Below are positions 1-9,251 of a stretch of DNA of 64,000 nt, one piece after another. This stretch comes from Bacteroidota bacterium. Its GTDB lineage: Bacteria; Bacteroidota; Bacteroidia; AKYH767-A; OLB10. The DNA lies in contig JADJMG010000031.1 of NCBI GenBank assembly GCA_016709725.1, forward strand, positions 124,001 through 188,000, given 5' to 3'. The notes under the pieces are model-generated. The model saw nothing but the letters and a program-made list of their open reading frames with translations, searched no databases and was not told the DNA's origin. Numbering within the stretch: position 1 is the first letter of the stretch; each line of letters starts with the position of its first letter. The translations under genes were made by a program, and so were the position numbers.

Positions 1-368
1 GCAACACCCGTCCCCGTTCCAATAAAACATATGTCACGATCAATAGGATCAGGTAATTGGAATTTACCTAATACTTTTGAAATTTTTAATTGCGTACCTA
101 CATCGTACCTTTCCCAAAGGAGTGGCGTGCCCAATCCTTTTTCGTTTAGAACAATGCACAATTCAAAAATATTATCCTGAGATGGAGCCGATGCAATGGA
201 ATAACTGCGATTTGTATATTTTGAATCGAGCGGTAAATCCAACATAATGAATTGGCCAGCTTTGAAGGAAAAAGGTATTTCATCTGGAACTTTAATGAAA
301 AATCGTTTAACTTTTTCTGTCTCGTCTATGATGTCTACGATCGATGCGTCTTGATAAATATAAGCCAT
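1..368 (-). CDS. FAD-binding ferredoxin/flavin reductase (C-terminus cut by window edge)
   Basis: Only the first ~122 residues are in the window; the C-terminus lies beyond base 1. The visible part is the FAD-binding beta-barrel of the ferredoxin-NADP+ reductase family: the RSYSIAS flavin-binding motif sits at residues 54-60 and is followed by the start of the nucleotide-binding domain, with the glycine-rich GTGTGV at the truncated end. The family moves electrons between NAD(P)H, FAD and a protein or small acceptor in the cytoplasm. The ATG at 366-368 (read on the minus strand) gives a natural start. The exact substrate cannot be told from this half: it could be ferredoxin-NADP+ reductase, flavodoxin reductase or part of an oxygenase. 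Confidence 0.8.
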   Translation of the reverse strand, partial: MAYIYQDASIVDIIDETEKVKRFFIKVPDEIPFSFKAGQFIMLDLPLDSKYTNRSYSIASAPSQDNIFELCIVLNEKGLGTPLLWERYDVGTQLKISKVLGKFQLPDPIDRDICFIGTGTGV

Positions 369-567
369 GTATATCTTGTATTTTGATAAAATTAGGGCTT
401 ATTGAATTAAACCCAAAAAAAACCATTTGTAATTCAGCGAATTGATAAAGTATTTTCCAGTTTTCTCAAATTAAGATATGGATATTCAATTCTTTATGTC
501 GTTGCTAGAAGTTATTATTTCTTCTCAACGGGTTGAGTTTTTTCTCCCGAATTTTAACTTTATATCA

Positions 568-1470
568 CTATTTACGCGGGTGAAACTGTAAGATGGCTGA
601 ACGTAAATAGTCTTTATCTAGATGGGTGTATATCTCCGTAGTGGTAATACTGCTATGACCGAGCATTTCTTGTACCGCTCTTAAATCGGCCCCGCCTTCA
701 ATTAAATGTGTGGCAAACGAATGTCGAAAGGTGTGCGGACTTATAGTAGTTCTGATTCCAGCTCGCGCAGCTAAATCTTTGATGATCATAAATACCATCA
801 CTCGACTTAATTTTCGTCCTCTTCGATTTAAGAAAATATAATCTTCATGCCCTTTTTGTATGGGTAAATGATTTCGAATTCCTTCCGTGTACAATCCAAT
901 TTGTTTTATTGCTGAATCTCCCATGGGAATAATTCTCTCTTTGTTACCCTTACCCGTAACTTTTACAAAACCATCATTGAAATAGCTTTGACTTAATTTT
1001 AGTCCGATAAGTTCCGAGACACGCAAACCGCAAGAATATAAAGTTTCGAGCATGGCTTTGTTTCGCTGTCCTTCAGGTAAACTTAAGTCGATTGCGTTTA
1101 ACAATATATTTATTTCTTCTACAGTAAGAAAATCGGGGAGTTTTTTACCGATGCTTGGTCCTTCTATTAATTCGGTGGGATCATCTTGCAAAACATTTTC
1201 CATCAACAAGTATTTGTAAAACGCTTTTACTCCGGATAACACCCTAGCTTGTGTTCGCGCCATCATGCCTAAATCACTCACCCATCGAAGAAATTCCTGG
1301 AGATGTTCATGCTTGATTTGTTCGGGCGAATAGTTGTATTGCCTAAAATCGAGGAATTGTACTAGTTTTTCAATGTCATGCTCATAAGCTTCAACCGTAT
1401 TGGAGGATAGCGAACGCTCCAATTGCGAATAACTTCTAAATCCTTTTATGTAGGGTGTCCAAGCGTGCAT
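568..1470 (-). CDS. xerD: Site-specific tyrosine recombinase XerD
   Basis: A 300-residue XerC/XerD-type recombinase, the usual family length. An N-terminal SAM-like core-binding domain (about residues 5-90) is followed by the catalytic domain. All catalytic residues are visible: R150 in SCGLR, K174 in GKGNK, H246 and R249 in HTFRH, H272 in LGHSS and the nucleophile Y281 in EIYTH. The family resolves chromosome dimers at dif by breaking and rejoining DNA through a phosphotyrosine bond. The gene stands next to aroQ, divergently transcribed, with only about 50 bases between starts. XerC is the alternative paralogue; Bacteroidota genes of this type are normally annotated XerD. Confidence 0.9.
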   Translation of the reverse strand: MHAWTPYIKGFRSYSQLERSLSSNTVEAYEHDIEKLVQFLDFRQYNYSPEQIKHEHLQEFLRWVSDLGMMARTQARVLSGVKAFYKYLLMENVLQDDPTELIEGPSIGKKLPDFLTVEEINILLNAIDLSLPEGQRNKAMLETLYSCGLRVSELIGLKLSQSYFNDGFVKVTGKGNKERIIPMGDSAIKQIGLYTEGIRNHLPIQKGHEDYIFLNRRGRKLSRVMVFMIIKDLAARAGIRTTISPHTFRHSFATHLIEGGADLRAVQEMLGHSSITTTEIYTHLDKDYLRSAILQFHPRK

Positions 1471-1477
1471 GACTGTA

Positions 1478-1485
1478 CGAAGATA
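1478..1485 (-). promoter_or_regulatory. Possible -7 box for xerD (TATCTTCG)
   Basis: On the minus strand TATCTTCG differs from the Bacteroidota -7 consensus TAnnTTTG by one base and ends 7 bases before the xerD ATG. A similar TTCG variant precedes rel. No clear -33 TTG was seen. Confidence 0.35.
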
Positions 1486-1506
1486 ATTAATGATTCATAT
1501 TTTTTG

Positions 1507-1514
1507 TAAATTTG
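1507..1514 (+). promoter_or_regulatory. -7 promoter box TAAATTTG for aroQ
   Basis: An exact match to TAnnTTTG that ends 3 bases before the first ATG (1518) and 6 before the second (1521). Transcription starting the usual few bases after the box would begin at or in the start codon, implying a leaderless mRNA. Confidence 0.6.
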
Positions 1515-1517
1515 TAC

Positions 1518-1952
1518 ATGATGCGCATAGATATTATTAACGGTCCTAATTTGAATTTGTTGGGTATTCGCGAACCTGAAGTGTATGGTGTGAAGACATT
1601 TGAAGAATATTTTTCTAGTTTAAAGGTTCTTTTTTCAGAGATCGACTTGCATTATTTTCAAAGTAATCTAGAAGGGGAGATCATCAATCGTTTGCATGAA
1701 ATAGGTTTTTCATCGGATGGAATTATTTTGAATGCGGCTGGTTATACACACACGTCAGTAGCAATTGCCGATGCCGTTGCTGCAATTCGAACACCAGTTA
1801 TAGAATTGCATATCTCTAATGTTTTTGCGAGAGAAGAATTTCGTCATCAAAGTTTAATGGCAAGTAAATGTGTTGGACTCATTGGCGGACTCGGTTTAAA
1901 AGGGTATGAATTAGCGATTCAATATTTTATAGATTCAAATAAGAATAGTTAA
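1518..1952 (+). CDS. aroQ: 3-dehydroquinate dehydratase, type II
   Basis: Removes water from 3-dehydroquinate to give 3-dehydroshikimate, the third step of the shikimate pathway, in the cytoplasm. The protein opens with the family signature NGPNLNLLG and keeps FQSNLEGE, LNAAGYTHTSVAI and ELHISN followed by FRHQS, which hold the catalytic histidine and substrate-binding asparagine and arginine. Length, about 144 residues, is typical. Two adjacent ATGs (1518 and 1521) are possible starts; the second matches family N-termini better. aroC, a later step of the same pathway, is at 49404-50504, so the genes are not clustered. Confidence 0.95.
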   Translation: MMRIDIINGPNLNLLGIREPEVYGVKTFEEYFSSLKVLFSEIDLHYFQSNLEGEIINRLHEIGFSSDGIILNAAGYTHTSVAIADAVAAIRTPVIELHISNVFAREEFRHQSLMASKCVGLIGGLGLKGYELAIQYFIDSNKNS

Positions 1953-1954
1953 TA

Positions 1955-2911
1955 ATGTTGGTTCACCATCATATTGCACATTCCGTATTGATGGTTCGAC
2001 CTGCGAAATTTAGTTTTAATCCTGAAACTTCGAGCAGTAATTCTTTTCAAAATAAATTGGAAGTGGAAAAGGTGTCTGACATAGCTTTAGAGGAGTTTGA
2101 TGGCGTAGTAGATCAATTGAGAAATGAAGGAATTGAAGTTATCGTTTCTCAGTCGGATGATTTATTGGCTCCTGATTGTATTTTTCCAAACAATTGTTTT
2201 AGTACGCATGAGAAGAATAAATTATTCATTTACCCAATGATGGCCGCTAATCGGCAGCGAGAAAGAAACGGGAATATGCTCGTTGATTTGAAGAATAATT
2301 TTGAAGTAGATGAAATTCATGATTTAAGTAAATATGAAAAACAGTTTTTATTCTTGGAAGGAACAGGAAGTATCGTATTCGATCATCTCCAAAAAATCGC
2401 ATATGCCATTCGCAGTCCTAGAACGAATGAAGTAGTACTGCAAGAGGTTTGTTTCGCTTTAAACTATACTCCATTTTTATTTACTTGTATCGATGTGCAT
2501 CAACAACCGATTTATCATACCAATGTGATCATGAATATGGGTTTGGGTTATGTCATGTATTATGAAGATGGAATTATTGATCCAATAGAAAAAGATAAGC
2601 TTCTGCATAGTTTCAAAAATGGCAACTTGGAAGCAATTTCAATTACCTGGAACCAAGTTCTTCATTTTTGCGGGAACATGCTTCAACTGCAAAATAAGGA
2701 AGGGAAATTATTTACAGTTTGTTCGTCATCTGCCTATCAGAACCTCACACTTGAACAGAAAGGATTGATTTCTAAACGATCCAACTTTCTGGTTGTTGAC
2801 ATCCGAATGATTGAAAAAATTGGAGGAGGTGGCATTCGTTGCATGCTGGCTGAAGTATTTTTGAAGCCAAGAAGAGTGAAGCATGTTGACGGATTCCCTG
2901 AAAGGACTTAA
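1955..2911 (+). CDS. ctlX: Arginine deiminase-related protein, CtlX-type citrulline hydrolase family
   Basis: A 318-residue member of the guanidine-modifying superfamily of the COG4874/CtlX type. Family blocks are visible: PNNCFSTH near residue 78, EGTGSIVFD near residue 135, YHTNVIMNMG near residue 187 and GGGGIRCM at the end, placing the nucleophilic cysteine at C296. CtlX proteins are described as hydrolases of citrulline or related ureido/guanidino compounds; the substrate here is inferred only from the family. It starts two bases after aroQ and its last 29 bases overlap the next gene, so the three are probably co-transcribed. An amidinotransferase or dimethylarginine hydrolase role is the alternative. 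Confidence 0.75.
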   Translation: MLVHHHIAHSVLMVRPAKFSFNPETSSSNSFQNKLEVEKVSDIALEEFDGVVDQLRNEGIEVIVSQSDDLLAPDCIFPNNCFSTHEKNKLFIYPMMAANRQRERNGNMLVDLKNNFEVDEIHDLSKYEKQFLFLEGTGSIVFDHLQKIAYAIRSPRTNEVVLQEVCFALNYTPFLFTCIDVHQQPIYHTNVIMNMGLGYVMYYEDGIIDPIEKDKLLHSFKNGNLEAISITWNQVLHFCGNMLQLQNKEGKLFTVCSSSAYQNLTLEQKGLISKRSNFLVVDIRMIEKIGGGGIRCMLAEVFLKPRRVKHVDGFPERT

Positions 2912-3962
2912 AGTAATTGAATTGGCCACCGTTTTGGCGGGTCCGGCCGTAGGAATGTTTTTTGCCGAGTTAGGTGCTGAAGTCATTAAAATAGAAAATA
3001 AAAGGACGGGTGGTGATCCAACACGTGGTTGGAAATCCATTCATGAATCGAAGGATGATCCTGCATCTGCTTATTATCATTGTGTGAATTGGAATAAGGA
3101 AATTGTTTTTCTTGATTTAGCAGAGTCATCCGATCGCTCACATCTTTCCGCATTTTTGCAAAGCGCAGATGTACTCATCGTCAATTTTAAAGAAGGCGAT
3201 GCAGAAAAGTTCGATTTAAAAAGTTCGGTACTGCTTGAACGTTATCCATCATTAATCATTGGTGAAATTCACGGGTTTGATGCTGAAGATCGTGTAGCTT
3301 ATGATGCCGTTTTACAGGCTGAATCTGGAATGATGTCAATCAACGGAAATCCAGGTGACGATCCATTGAAACTTCCTTTAGCGTTCATTGATATTTTGGC
3401 TGCGCACCAACTCAAAGAAGGAGTTCTTTTAGCTTTATGGAAAAGGGAAAAATCTGGAAGCGGAGCTATAGTCTCTACTTCGTTGTATCAAGCTGCATTG
3501 GCATCCTTAATAAATCAGTCCAGTGCTTACCTTAATACGAACGTAGTGCCGTCGCAGCTAGGCTCCTTGCATCCTAATATTGCGCCTTATGGTGAAAAGG
3601 TAATGAGCAAAGACCATCAACCTATTTTGTTAGCAGTGGGTACAGATGGGCAGTTTCGAAATTTATGTAAAGTGTTGGAAAGTCAATCTCTCGCCAAGGA
3701 CAATAAATTTTTGACCAATTCGGATCGTGTTAAAAATAGAATTGATTTGCAATCTGATTTAACAACGTTATTTAGCAAACATGATGCTTCTGTAATTTTA
3801 TCAAAGTTGCACCAAGCTAAAGTTCCAGCTGCTAAAATTAGAAAGTTAGATGAGGTATTAAATGATTCTTTGGCAAAAGAAATGGTGTTGGAGCAAGTGG
3901 AGCCCAACGGAAAAATAAGTAAGCGAATGGCGACAGTGGCCTTTAAAATAGCGAGTATATGA
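2883..3962 (+). CDS. Family III CoA-transferase (CaiB/BaiF/AMACR type)
   Basis: A 359-residue CoA-transferase family III protein. It starts with the typical L-x-G-L-K-V-I-E-L and LAGPAVGMFFAELGAEVIKIE blocks that bind CoA, and D170 in AFIDILAA aligns with the catalytic aspartate of formyl-CoA transferase. The enzymes transfer CoA between carboxylic acids or racemise alpha-methylacyl-CoA; the length fits alpha-methylacyl-CoA racemase slightly better. The ATG at 2883 lies inside the preceding ctlX gene (29-base overlap) and the stop overlaps the GNAT start by four bases (ATGA), so translation of the three genes is probably coupled. The substrate is unknown. Confidence 0.85.
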   Translation: MLTDSLKGLKVIELATVLAGPAVGMFFAELGAEVIKIENKRTGGDPTRGWKSIHESKDDPASAYYHCVNWNKEIVFLDLAESSDRSHLSAFLQSADVLIVNFKEGDAEKFDLKSSVLLERYPSLIIGEIHGFDAEDRVAYDAVLQAESGMMSINGNPGDDPLKLPLAFIDILAAHQLKEGVLLALWKREKSGSGAIVSTSLYQAALASLINQSSAYLNTNVVPSQLGSLHPNIAPYGEKVMSKDHQPILLAVGTDGQFRNLCKVLESQSLAKDNKFLTNSDRVKNRIDLQSDLTTLFSKHDASVILSKLHQAKVPAAKIRKLDEVLNDSLAKEMVLEQVEPNGKISKRMATVAFKIASI

Positions 3963-4408
3963 TGACGATGAATAAATTAAAATTTGCAGATCCCTATCAT
4001 GAAAATAGGATAGAGGATTATTTTTTGTTTAGATGGAAATTGCTGCGCAAGCCATGGAACCAACCGAAAGGAACAGAGCGCGATGATCAGGAAGAAAATA
4101 GTTTGCAAAGAATGATCATTGATGAGGATGGAAATATCATTGGCTGTGGACGTTTGCATCTCAACTCTCCACATGAAGCTCAAATTCGATATATGGCAGT
4201 CGATACCGGACAACGTGGAAAAGGAATAGGAAAAATGATGATGGAAGAGTTGCAAAGCTTGGCAATTAGCGCAGGAGTAAAAACCATCGTCTTGCAAGCT
4301 CGTGAAAATGCATTGGAATTTTATATCGCCTGTGGTTACACGAAAGTGAAAGAAACTTTTTTACTTTACAACGATATCCAACATTATTTGATGATCAAGA
4401 AAATTTAG
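3959..4408 (+). CDS. GNAT family N-acetyltransferase
   Basis: A 149-residue acetyltransferase with the acetyl-CoA-binding motif A seen as QRGKGIGKMMMEEL around residues 82-95, followed by the ENALEFYIACGY block typical of motif B. The start overlaps the CoA-transferase stop by four bases; two further in-frame ATGs follow within nine bases and any of the three may be used. The substrate cannot be told. The position between a CoA-transferase and trmD suggests read-through of a small metabolic operon. Confidence 0.8.
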   Translation: MMTMNKLKFADPYHENRIEDYFLFRWKLLRKPWNQPKGTERDDQEENSLQRMIIDEDGNIIGCGRLHLNSPHEAQIRYMAVDTGQRGKGIGKMMMEELQSLAISAGVKTIVLQARENALEFYIACGYTKVKETFLLYNDIQHYLMIKKI

Positions 4409-4422
4409 ATTTATAAAGAATC

Positions 4423-5136
4423 ATGCGTATCGATATCATCACCGTGCATCCCGAATTACTGGAAAGTCCTTTTCAGCATTCTATCTTGAAGCGTGCTCAG
4501 GAAAAAGGATTGGTGCAAGTGAATTTAATTAATTTAAGAGATTATGCTTTAACCAAGCACCGTAATACCGATGATTACGCTTTTGGAGGTGGGGCAGGAA
4601 TGGTGATGATGATTGAACCCATTGCGCTTTGTATTGAAACTTTAAAAAGCAAAAATGATTACGAAGAAGTAATTTATATGAGTCCCGATGGAACGCTGCT
4701 GGATCAACCATTAGCGAATCAATTATCGCTTTCTGGAAATATGATTATCCTGTGTGGACATTATAAAGGAGTTGATGAGCGAGTACGTGAACATTTTATT
4801 ACTCGGGAAATAAGCATTGGAGATTATGTTCTCTCTGGCGGAGAATTGGGTGCCGCGGTGCTTTGCGATACTGTAATTCGTTTAATTCCAGGTGTGTTGA
4901 ATGATGAAACTTCGGCGCTTTCAGATTCATTTCAAGATGATTTAATTGCGCCTCCAGTGTATACGCGTCCTGCCGAATTTAGAGGATGGAAAGTACCTGA
5001 TATTTTATTGTCAGGACATGAAAAGAATATTGAGCAGTGGAAATATGAAAAATCGCTTCAACGAACCAAGGAACGTAGACCACATTTGCTAGATAAGAAA
5101 ATTAATTTTGAACGCTTGACGTTTCCCCTTGACTAA
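4423..5136 (+). CDS. trmD: tRNA (guanine-37-N1)-methyltransferase
   Basis: Methylates G37 next to the anticodon using S-adenosylmethionine, which keeps the reading frame during translation. The 237-residue protein has the SPOUT-family trefoil-knot motifs: GGGAGMVM, YMSPDGTLLDQ, ILCGHYKGVDERV and IGDYVLSGGELGAAVL, and ends with the RTKERRPHLL tail. The last 35 bases overlap the convergent WecA-like gene. It has lost the usual rplS/rimM neighbours in this genome. Confidence 0.96.
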   Translation: MRIDIITVHPELLESPFQHSILKRAQEKGLVQVNLINLRDYALTKHRNTDDYAFGGGAGMVMMIEPIALCIETLKSKNDYEEVIYMSPDGTLLDQPLANQLSLSGNMIILCGHYKGVDERVREHFITREISIGDYVLSGGELGAAVLCDTVIRLIPGVLNDETSALSDSFQDDLIAPPVYTRPAEFRGWKVPDILLSGHEKNIEQWKYEKSLQRTKERRPHLLDKKINFERLTFPLD

Positions 5137-6247
5137 GCTTGATTTCTCTTAGTCGCTCTCGGCTTTTAATCTTTTTGTTTCTTGTTGTGTAAAAGAAGAA
5201 ACTTAATAGAATCACAAAGTAAGAACAAAAGAAAATGGAGGCGGAGTAATTCCATTCTCCAATAAACTCTTCAATGATAACATTCATCAAAAGAGAAAGT
5301 AAGGCGAGACCAACAAAAACAAAGCTCACTTGACTATCGCTTAAGCCCAATAAAGCTAAGCTGTGCGTTGTATGATCTTTTCCACCAACAAATGGGGATC
5401 GGCCTGCAGATAGTCTATTGACAACAACCACGGTAGTGTCTAAAATAGGAAGTATAAATGTCATAATCGTACCGGCTAATAATTTTCCGGTTGCAGGTGC
5501 TTCTGAAGAGTAGGGGTCATTCCAGAAATATATAATTCCCATCGTGGCTAAAAAAACACCTAGGAATTGACTTCCAGTATCACCCATATACATTTTTGAT
5601 GGGTGCCAATTGAAGCGTAAGAATGCAATCAAAGAAGCTAAAACACCGATCAACACCAATAAATGCATATTAACGATATCGTCATTATGAATAATAATAT
5701 AAATGGTGTTTAGTATTATTCCTATGGAAACAATGGAGGTGATTCCATCCATATTGTCAAGCATATTGATGGAATTCATGATACCGACTACCCAAAATAG
5801 AGTGACAATATAATTCAATATATCACTAGAGAAAATATGAATACTAATTCCAGTACTTATTAAAATAAGACCAGAAAGAAGTTGAACTCCAAATTTCAGC
5901 CATGGTTTTGTGTTGTAAGCATCGTCGGCTAATCCAATCAAAAATCCAGTACCACTGGATAAGAGTAGTCCAACAAATCCGAGTTGATAAGCATCTTGTG
6001 CCGGTTCAAACAAAATAGAATAACTGGCCAATGAAAGAAGGAACATAATATAAAAGGTAATTCCTCCAATACTTGGCTTTGACATAGCGCCCCAACGAAT
6101 TATAGTACCGTCTAAATTATTTCGAATACCAAGAGTTTTGAAGAATCGTAAAAACAAGGCGTTAATCATTAAAGAAAAAGTAACCGCAATTATTAGAAAC
6201 AGCGTGTACAGAATGAAACTACTATGTTGAAGAAACTGTTCAGTCAT
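5102..6247 (-). CDS. WecA/MraY-family undecaprenyl-phosphate sugar-1-phosphate transferase
   Basis: An integral membrane protein of 381 residues with about ten hydrophobic segments, from the polyprenyl-phosphate N-acetylhexosamine-1-phosphate transferase family. The cytoplasmic signatures are present: GLADD (Mg2+ site), NMLDNMDG, MGDTGSQFLG and GGKDHTTHSL. It would load a sugar-1-phosphate (probably GlcNAc-1-P) onto undecaprenyl phosphate to start polysaccharide assembly. It is the last gene of the minus-strand polysaccharide operon and overlaps rfbC by eight bases; its 3' end overlaps trmD by 35 bases tail to tail. It is not MraY itself, since the cell-wall cluster is absent here. Confidence 0.88.
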   Translation of the reverse strand: MTEQFLQHSSFILYTLFLIIAVTFSLMINALFLRFFKTLGIRNNLDGTIIRWGAMSKPSIGGITFYIMFLLSLASYSILFEPAQDAYQLGFVGLLLSSGTGFLIGLADDAYNTKPWLKFGVQLLSGLILISTGISIHIFSSDILNYIVTLFWVVGIMNSINMLDNMDGITSIVSIGIILNTIYIIIHNDDIVNMHLLVLIGVLASLIAFLRFNWHPSKMYMGDTGSQFLGVFLATMGIIYFWNDPYSSEAPATGKLLAGTIMTFILPILDTTVVVVNRLSAGRSPFVGGKDHTTHSLALLGLSDSQVSFVFVGLALLSLLMNVIIEEFIGEWNYSASIFFCSYFVILLSFFFYTTRNKKIKSRERLREIKLSQGETSSVQN

Positions 6248-6806
6248 TGGGCGTCATGATTTCAAATCTTGATTCTAATTCTTGGAAAGATGGCAGTTCC
6301 ATATCTTTTTCAGAGACGATGGGTGTAGCGTCGCAACCCCAGTCAATAGACAGATCTTCATCATTCCACAAAATACCACTTTCTGATTCCTTATGATAAA
6401 CGTTTGTGCATTTGTACAGAAAAATAGTATCTTCTTCCAAAGATAAGAAACCATGTGCGAATCCCGGCGGAATCCAAAAGATAAAGTTGTTGAATGCACT
6501 CAATTCGACCCGTAAGTGTTGTCCAAACGTGGGTGAATTTTTTCGGATGTCAACAGCTACATCATACACACTACCTTTTAAAACCCGTACCAGTTTGCCT
6601 TGGTCGAATGGCGGATGCTGAAAGTGTAAGCCCCGTAAAACATTCTTATGACTGCTCGATTGATTATCTTGAACGAACTTTTTTTGAAGCCCTAATGAAT
6701 GAAAAACTTCTTCATTATAAGATTCAAAAAAATATCCTCGATCATCATAAAAAATTTTGGGTTTGAATAAAAGAGGTCCTTCAATATTAAATCGTGTCAC
6801 TTCCAT
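6240..6806 (-). CDS. rfbC: dTDP-4-dehydrorhamnose 3,5-epimerase
   Basis: Epimerises C3 and C5 of dTDP-4-keto-6-deoxyglucose on the way to dTDP-rhamnose. At 188 residues it has the cupin-fold signatures DDRGYFFESY, FVQDNQSSS, RGLHFQ (with the catalytic histidine), GSVYDVAVDIR and WIPPGFAHGFLSLEE. It sits between the Wzc kinase gene (3-base gap) and the WecA-like gene (8-base overlap). The other rhamnose genes rfbA, rfbB and rfbD are not in the window, so they must lie elsewhere if the pathway is complete. Confidence 0.93.
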   Translation of the reverse strand: MEVTRFNIEGPLLFKPKIFYDDRGYFFESYNEEVFHSLGLQKKFVQDNQSSSHKNVLRGLHFQHPPFDQGKLVRVLKGSVYDVAVDIRKNSPTFGQHLRVELSAFNNFIFWIPPGFAHGFLSLEEDTIFLYKCTNVYHKESESGILWNDEDLSIDWGCDATPIVSEKDMELPSFQELESRFEIMTPND

Positions 6807-6809
6807 TTA

Positions 6810-9234
6810 TTAATCGCTTTTCTTTTTAAATACAGAGGTTACCTTATTCCATAAAGTTTTAGGTTCTTCATCTTCTTCGTAATAACCATATCCATAACTG
6901 TATCCATAGCCGTAACCATATCCATAACTATATCCATAGCCGTAACCATATTTTAGTTTCGACATTTCTACACCATTCAAAATTACACTCATGTTTTTCA
7001 CTTTGTTATCAGTGATCAGTTTATTGATTTGAGCAATAAACATTTTTCTGGAATAGTTAGCTCTTAATATGTAGAGTGGGTAGTCAGCAATTTGCATAAT
7101 TGGAATACCATCACTCACAATTCCAACAGGGGGTAAGTCAATAATGATTATGTCATAAATACCCTTTAAGTATTCGAGCAAAACTTCCATCTTAGGGTTA
7201 ATGATTAACTCTGCAGGGTTAGGAGGAATCGGACCCGCCGTTATGAAGTCCAGATTGTGAAGTGAGCTTTTCGTAATGCAGTTTTCAGGTAAATCTTTTC
7301 CGATTAATAAAGTACTAATACCATGATTATTCTCCACGTTAAAACCTAAGTGAATTTTAGGCTTTCTCATATCTAAGTCAAGAATAACAACCTTGAGACC
7401 CGAGAAAGCAATAACACCGGCTAAATTAATTGCATTAAATGTTTTTCCCTCTCCTGAAATGGTAGAAGTTAAAGCGATTATTTTTGCTCCTTCATCATTT
7501 GAAATAAATTGTAAGTTGGTTCGAATAGATCGAAATGCTTCAGAAATAACTGATTTAGGATTTTTATCTACTAGCAATTGAGAAATCGGAATTTCTCTTT
7601 TGTACTTAGGAACAATTCCAAGCATTGCAGCATCGGTATATTGACTAACTTCTTCTAATGAGTTAATTTCATTGTAAAGCAAGTATCTCGTAATAATTAA
7701 AATGAATCCTGCCAGAAAACCAAAGATTAAACATGCACTTATTATAAGTGGTTTATTAGGCGATACCGGCGGGCTGTTCGCAAAATCACCTTGTAAAATA
7801 ATATGTTGAGGGACATAGCCCGCACGTGTTATCGAAAATTCTGCTTTTTTCTCAAGTAGGAGTGAGTAGAATTTTTCGTTGATGGTAAATAAACGTGTGA
7901 GTCGACCAAATTCAGCTTGTTGCTGAGGAATGATTCCAAATTTGCTTTCTATTTTTGTATTTCTTGAAGCTTACTATCTTTTTTGCTTTATAACTTAATC
8001 CTTCATTAACAAGCATTCTGTTTAGTAGCAATTGTTGATTTTCAAGTTGAACTTGAACTGACTTGTACAATTCACTTTTTTCAGTTGCTTGAAGTCTTAT
8101 TTGATCGCGCTGATCTAATAAAACTCTTAATTTGTCTAATTGAGCTAAAATAATGTTGTTGTCTGACCTCCCAGATAAACTCAAGAGAAATTTACTTACA
8201 TCGGGAGATCCTTGAAGCTCCTTTCTGATACTAGCATATAAGTTAATTTCATGTTCATAGGCATAAATTTCAGTTTGTAACTCCTGAAGTTGATGCATGA
8301 TGATCCCAGCGGACATCTCAGGATTTAAAATTTTGTTTTCTTTCTTAAATCGTTCAAGGGAATTCTCCGAGTTGCTTAGTTCAATATCAATACTGGCAAT
8401 AGTGTTGTCAATAAAATCAAGAATTTTATCAGCAACTTCTGAGTTTTTTTCTAAATCATATTTGTTAAATTCAATGGCAATTCCATTAACAATATCAGAA
8501 GCTTTTTGCTGAGTTTTATCTTTAAGCTTAATTTGTACAGTTTGTGCATCCACATTAAGTGGTGTGATGACAATGGATTTTGAAATTCGACTGGTTAATT
8601 CAGGAATACTATTGATTACAAAATAAAAGGCGTCCTTGTTCAGATCTTGTTGTAGAAGTGAAATGGTTTTGTAATCATAAATTGTAATTTTCATGTCGGC
8701 TTCAGGGAAACTAAGCCATTCATCCGTTTTAAAAGGTCCTTTCGTGTGCGTGCTATTGCTGTTGTAATTAAGGTTAAAAGAATTGGAAGATAGAAAATCA
8801 ATATTAATTGGTTTGCCAATTAAGGAACTGTCTTTCATTCTCAATTCAACGGTGAAGGGCGACATTTTATATAACTCAAAAGTTAAAATTTCCCCTTTGG
8901 AATAATAACTAATTTGAAAAGGTAGCTTACTAACTACACGTTCTAAAATTACTCGAGAACGCATTAATTCTATACTCGAGGCAAGCTTGTTGTTTTGGTC
9001 GGTGAACGTTTTAAATTGTTTTGAGTTAATGACGTTACTAGCATTGTCTTGCTCAGATAACTGTATAACTGCAGTAGATTCATAAACTGGTGCCGTGTAC
9101 CTTAAAATTAAAAGGGCTATCAGGATCGCCATTAAAATGAAAAAAGTAAACCATAGCAAATTCTTTCTTGCTATGGTTACGAGAAGTTTAAAATCAAAAT
9201 CTTCGTTAATCGGCGATATTTTCTTTTTTGCCAT
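6810..9234 (-). CDS. Wzc-type polysaccharide co-polymerase / tyrosine autokinase (frameshifted twice)
   Basis: Two adjacent open frames are halves of one ~808-residue protein. The N-terminal half (from 9234) is a Wzz chain-length domain with a membrane segment at about residues 30-50 and long coiled coils. The second half has the second membrane segment and the BY-kinase domain: GEGKT (Walker A), LDLDMRKPKIHLGF (A') and IIIDLPPVGIVSD (B). The C-terminus is a tyrosine cluster alternating with glycine. Frames change at T-runs 7979-7984 and 7952-7956; one extra base at each restores a continuous product reading through SKLQEIQKIESKFG. It should control export and polymer length with Wza, encoded immediately upstream (17-base gap). 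Confidence 0.88.
6883..6950 (-). repeat. 30-bp tandem repeat coding the Gly-Tyr tail of Wzc
   Basis: A 30-base unit repeats twice and a bit (period seen at 6883, 6913 and 6943, nearly identical copies). It encodes the alternating Tyr-Gly/Ser stretch at the C-terminus of the kinase. Unit length is a multiple of three, so copy-number change would keep the frame. Confidence 0.8.
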
Positions 9235-9251
9235 TCTTTGCTCTTAGCTCT

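Noticed and set aside
388..430. Terminator between xerD and the reductase gene
   Set aside because: The imperfect GGGCTTA/TAAACCC hairpin has its T-run on the wrong side for minus-strand transcription.
2726..3040. Minus-strand frame across the ctlX/CoA-transferase junction
   Set aside because: Antisense to two recognised genes, no motifs, no promoter.
6406..6766. Plus-strand open frames opposite rfbC
   Set aside because: Shadows of the conserved rfbC gene; no independent evidence of coding.
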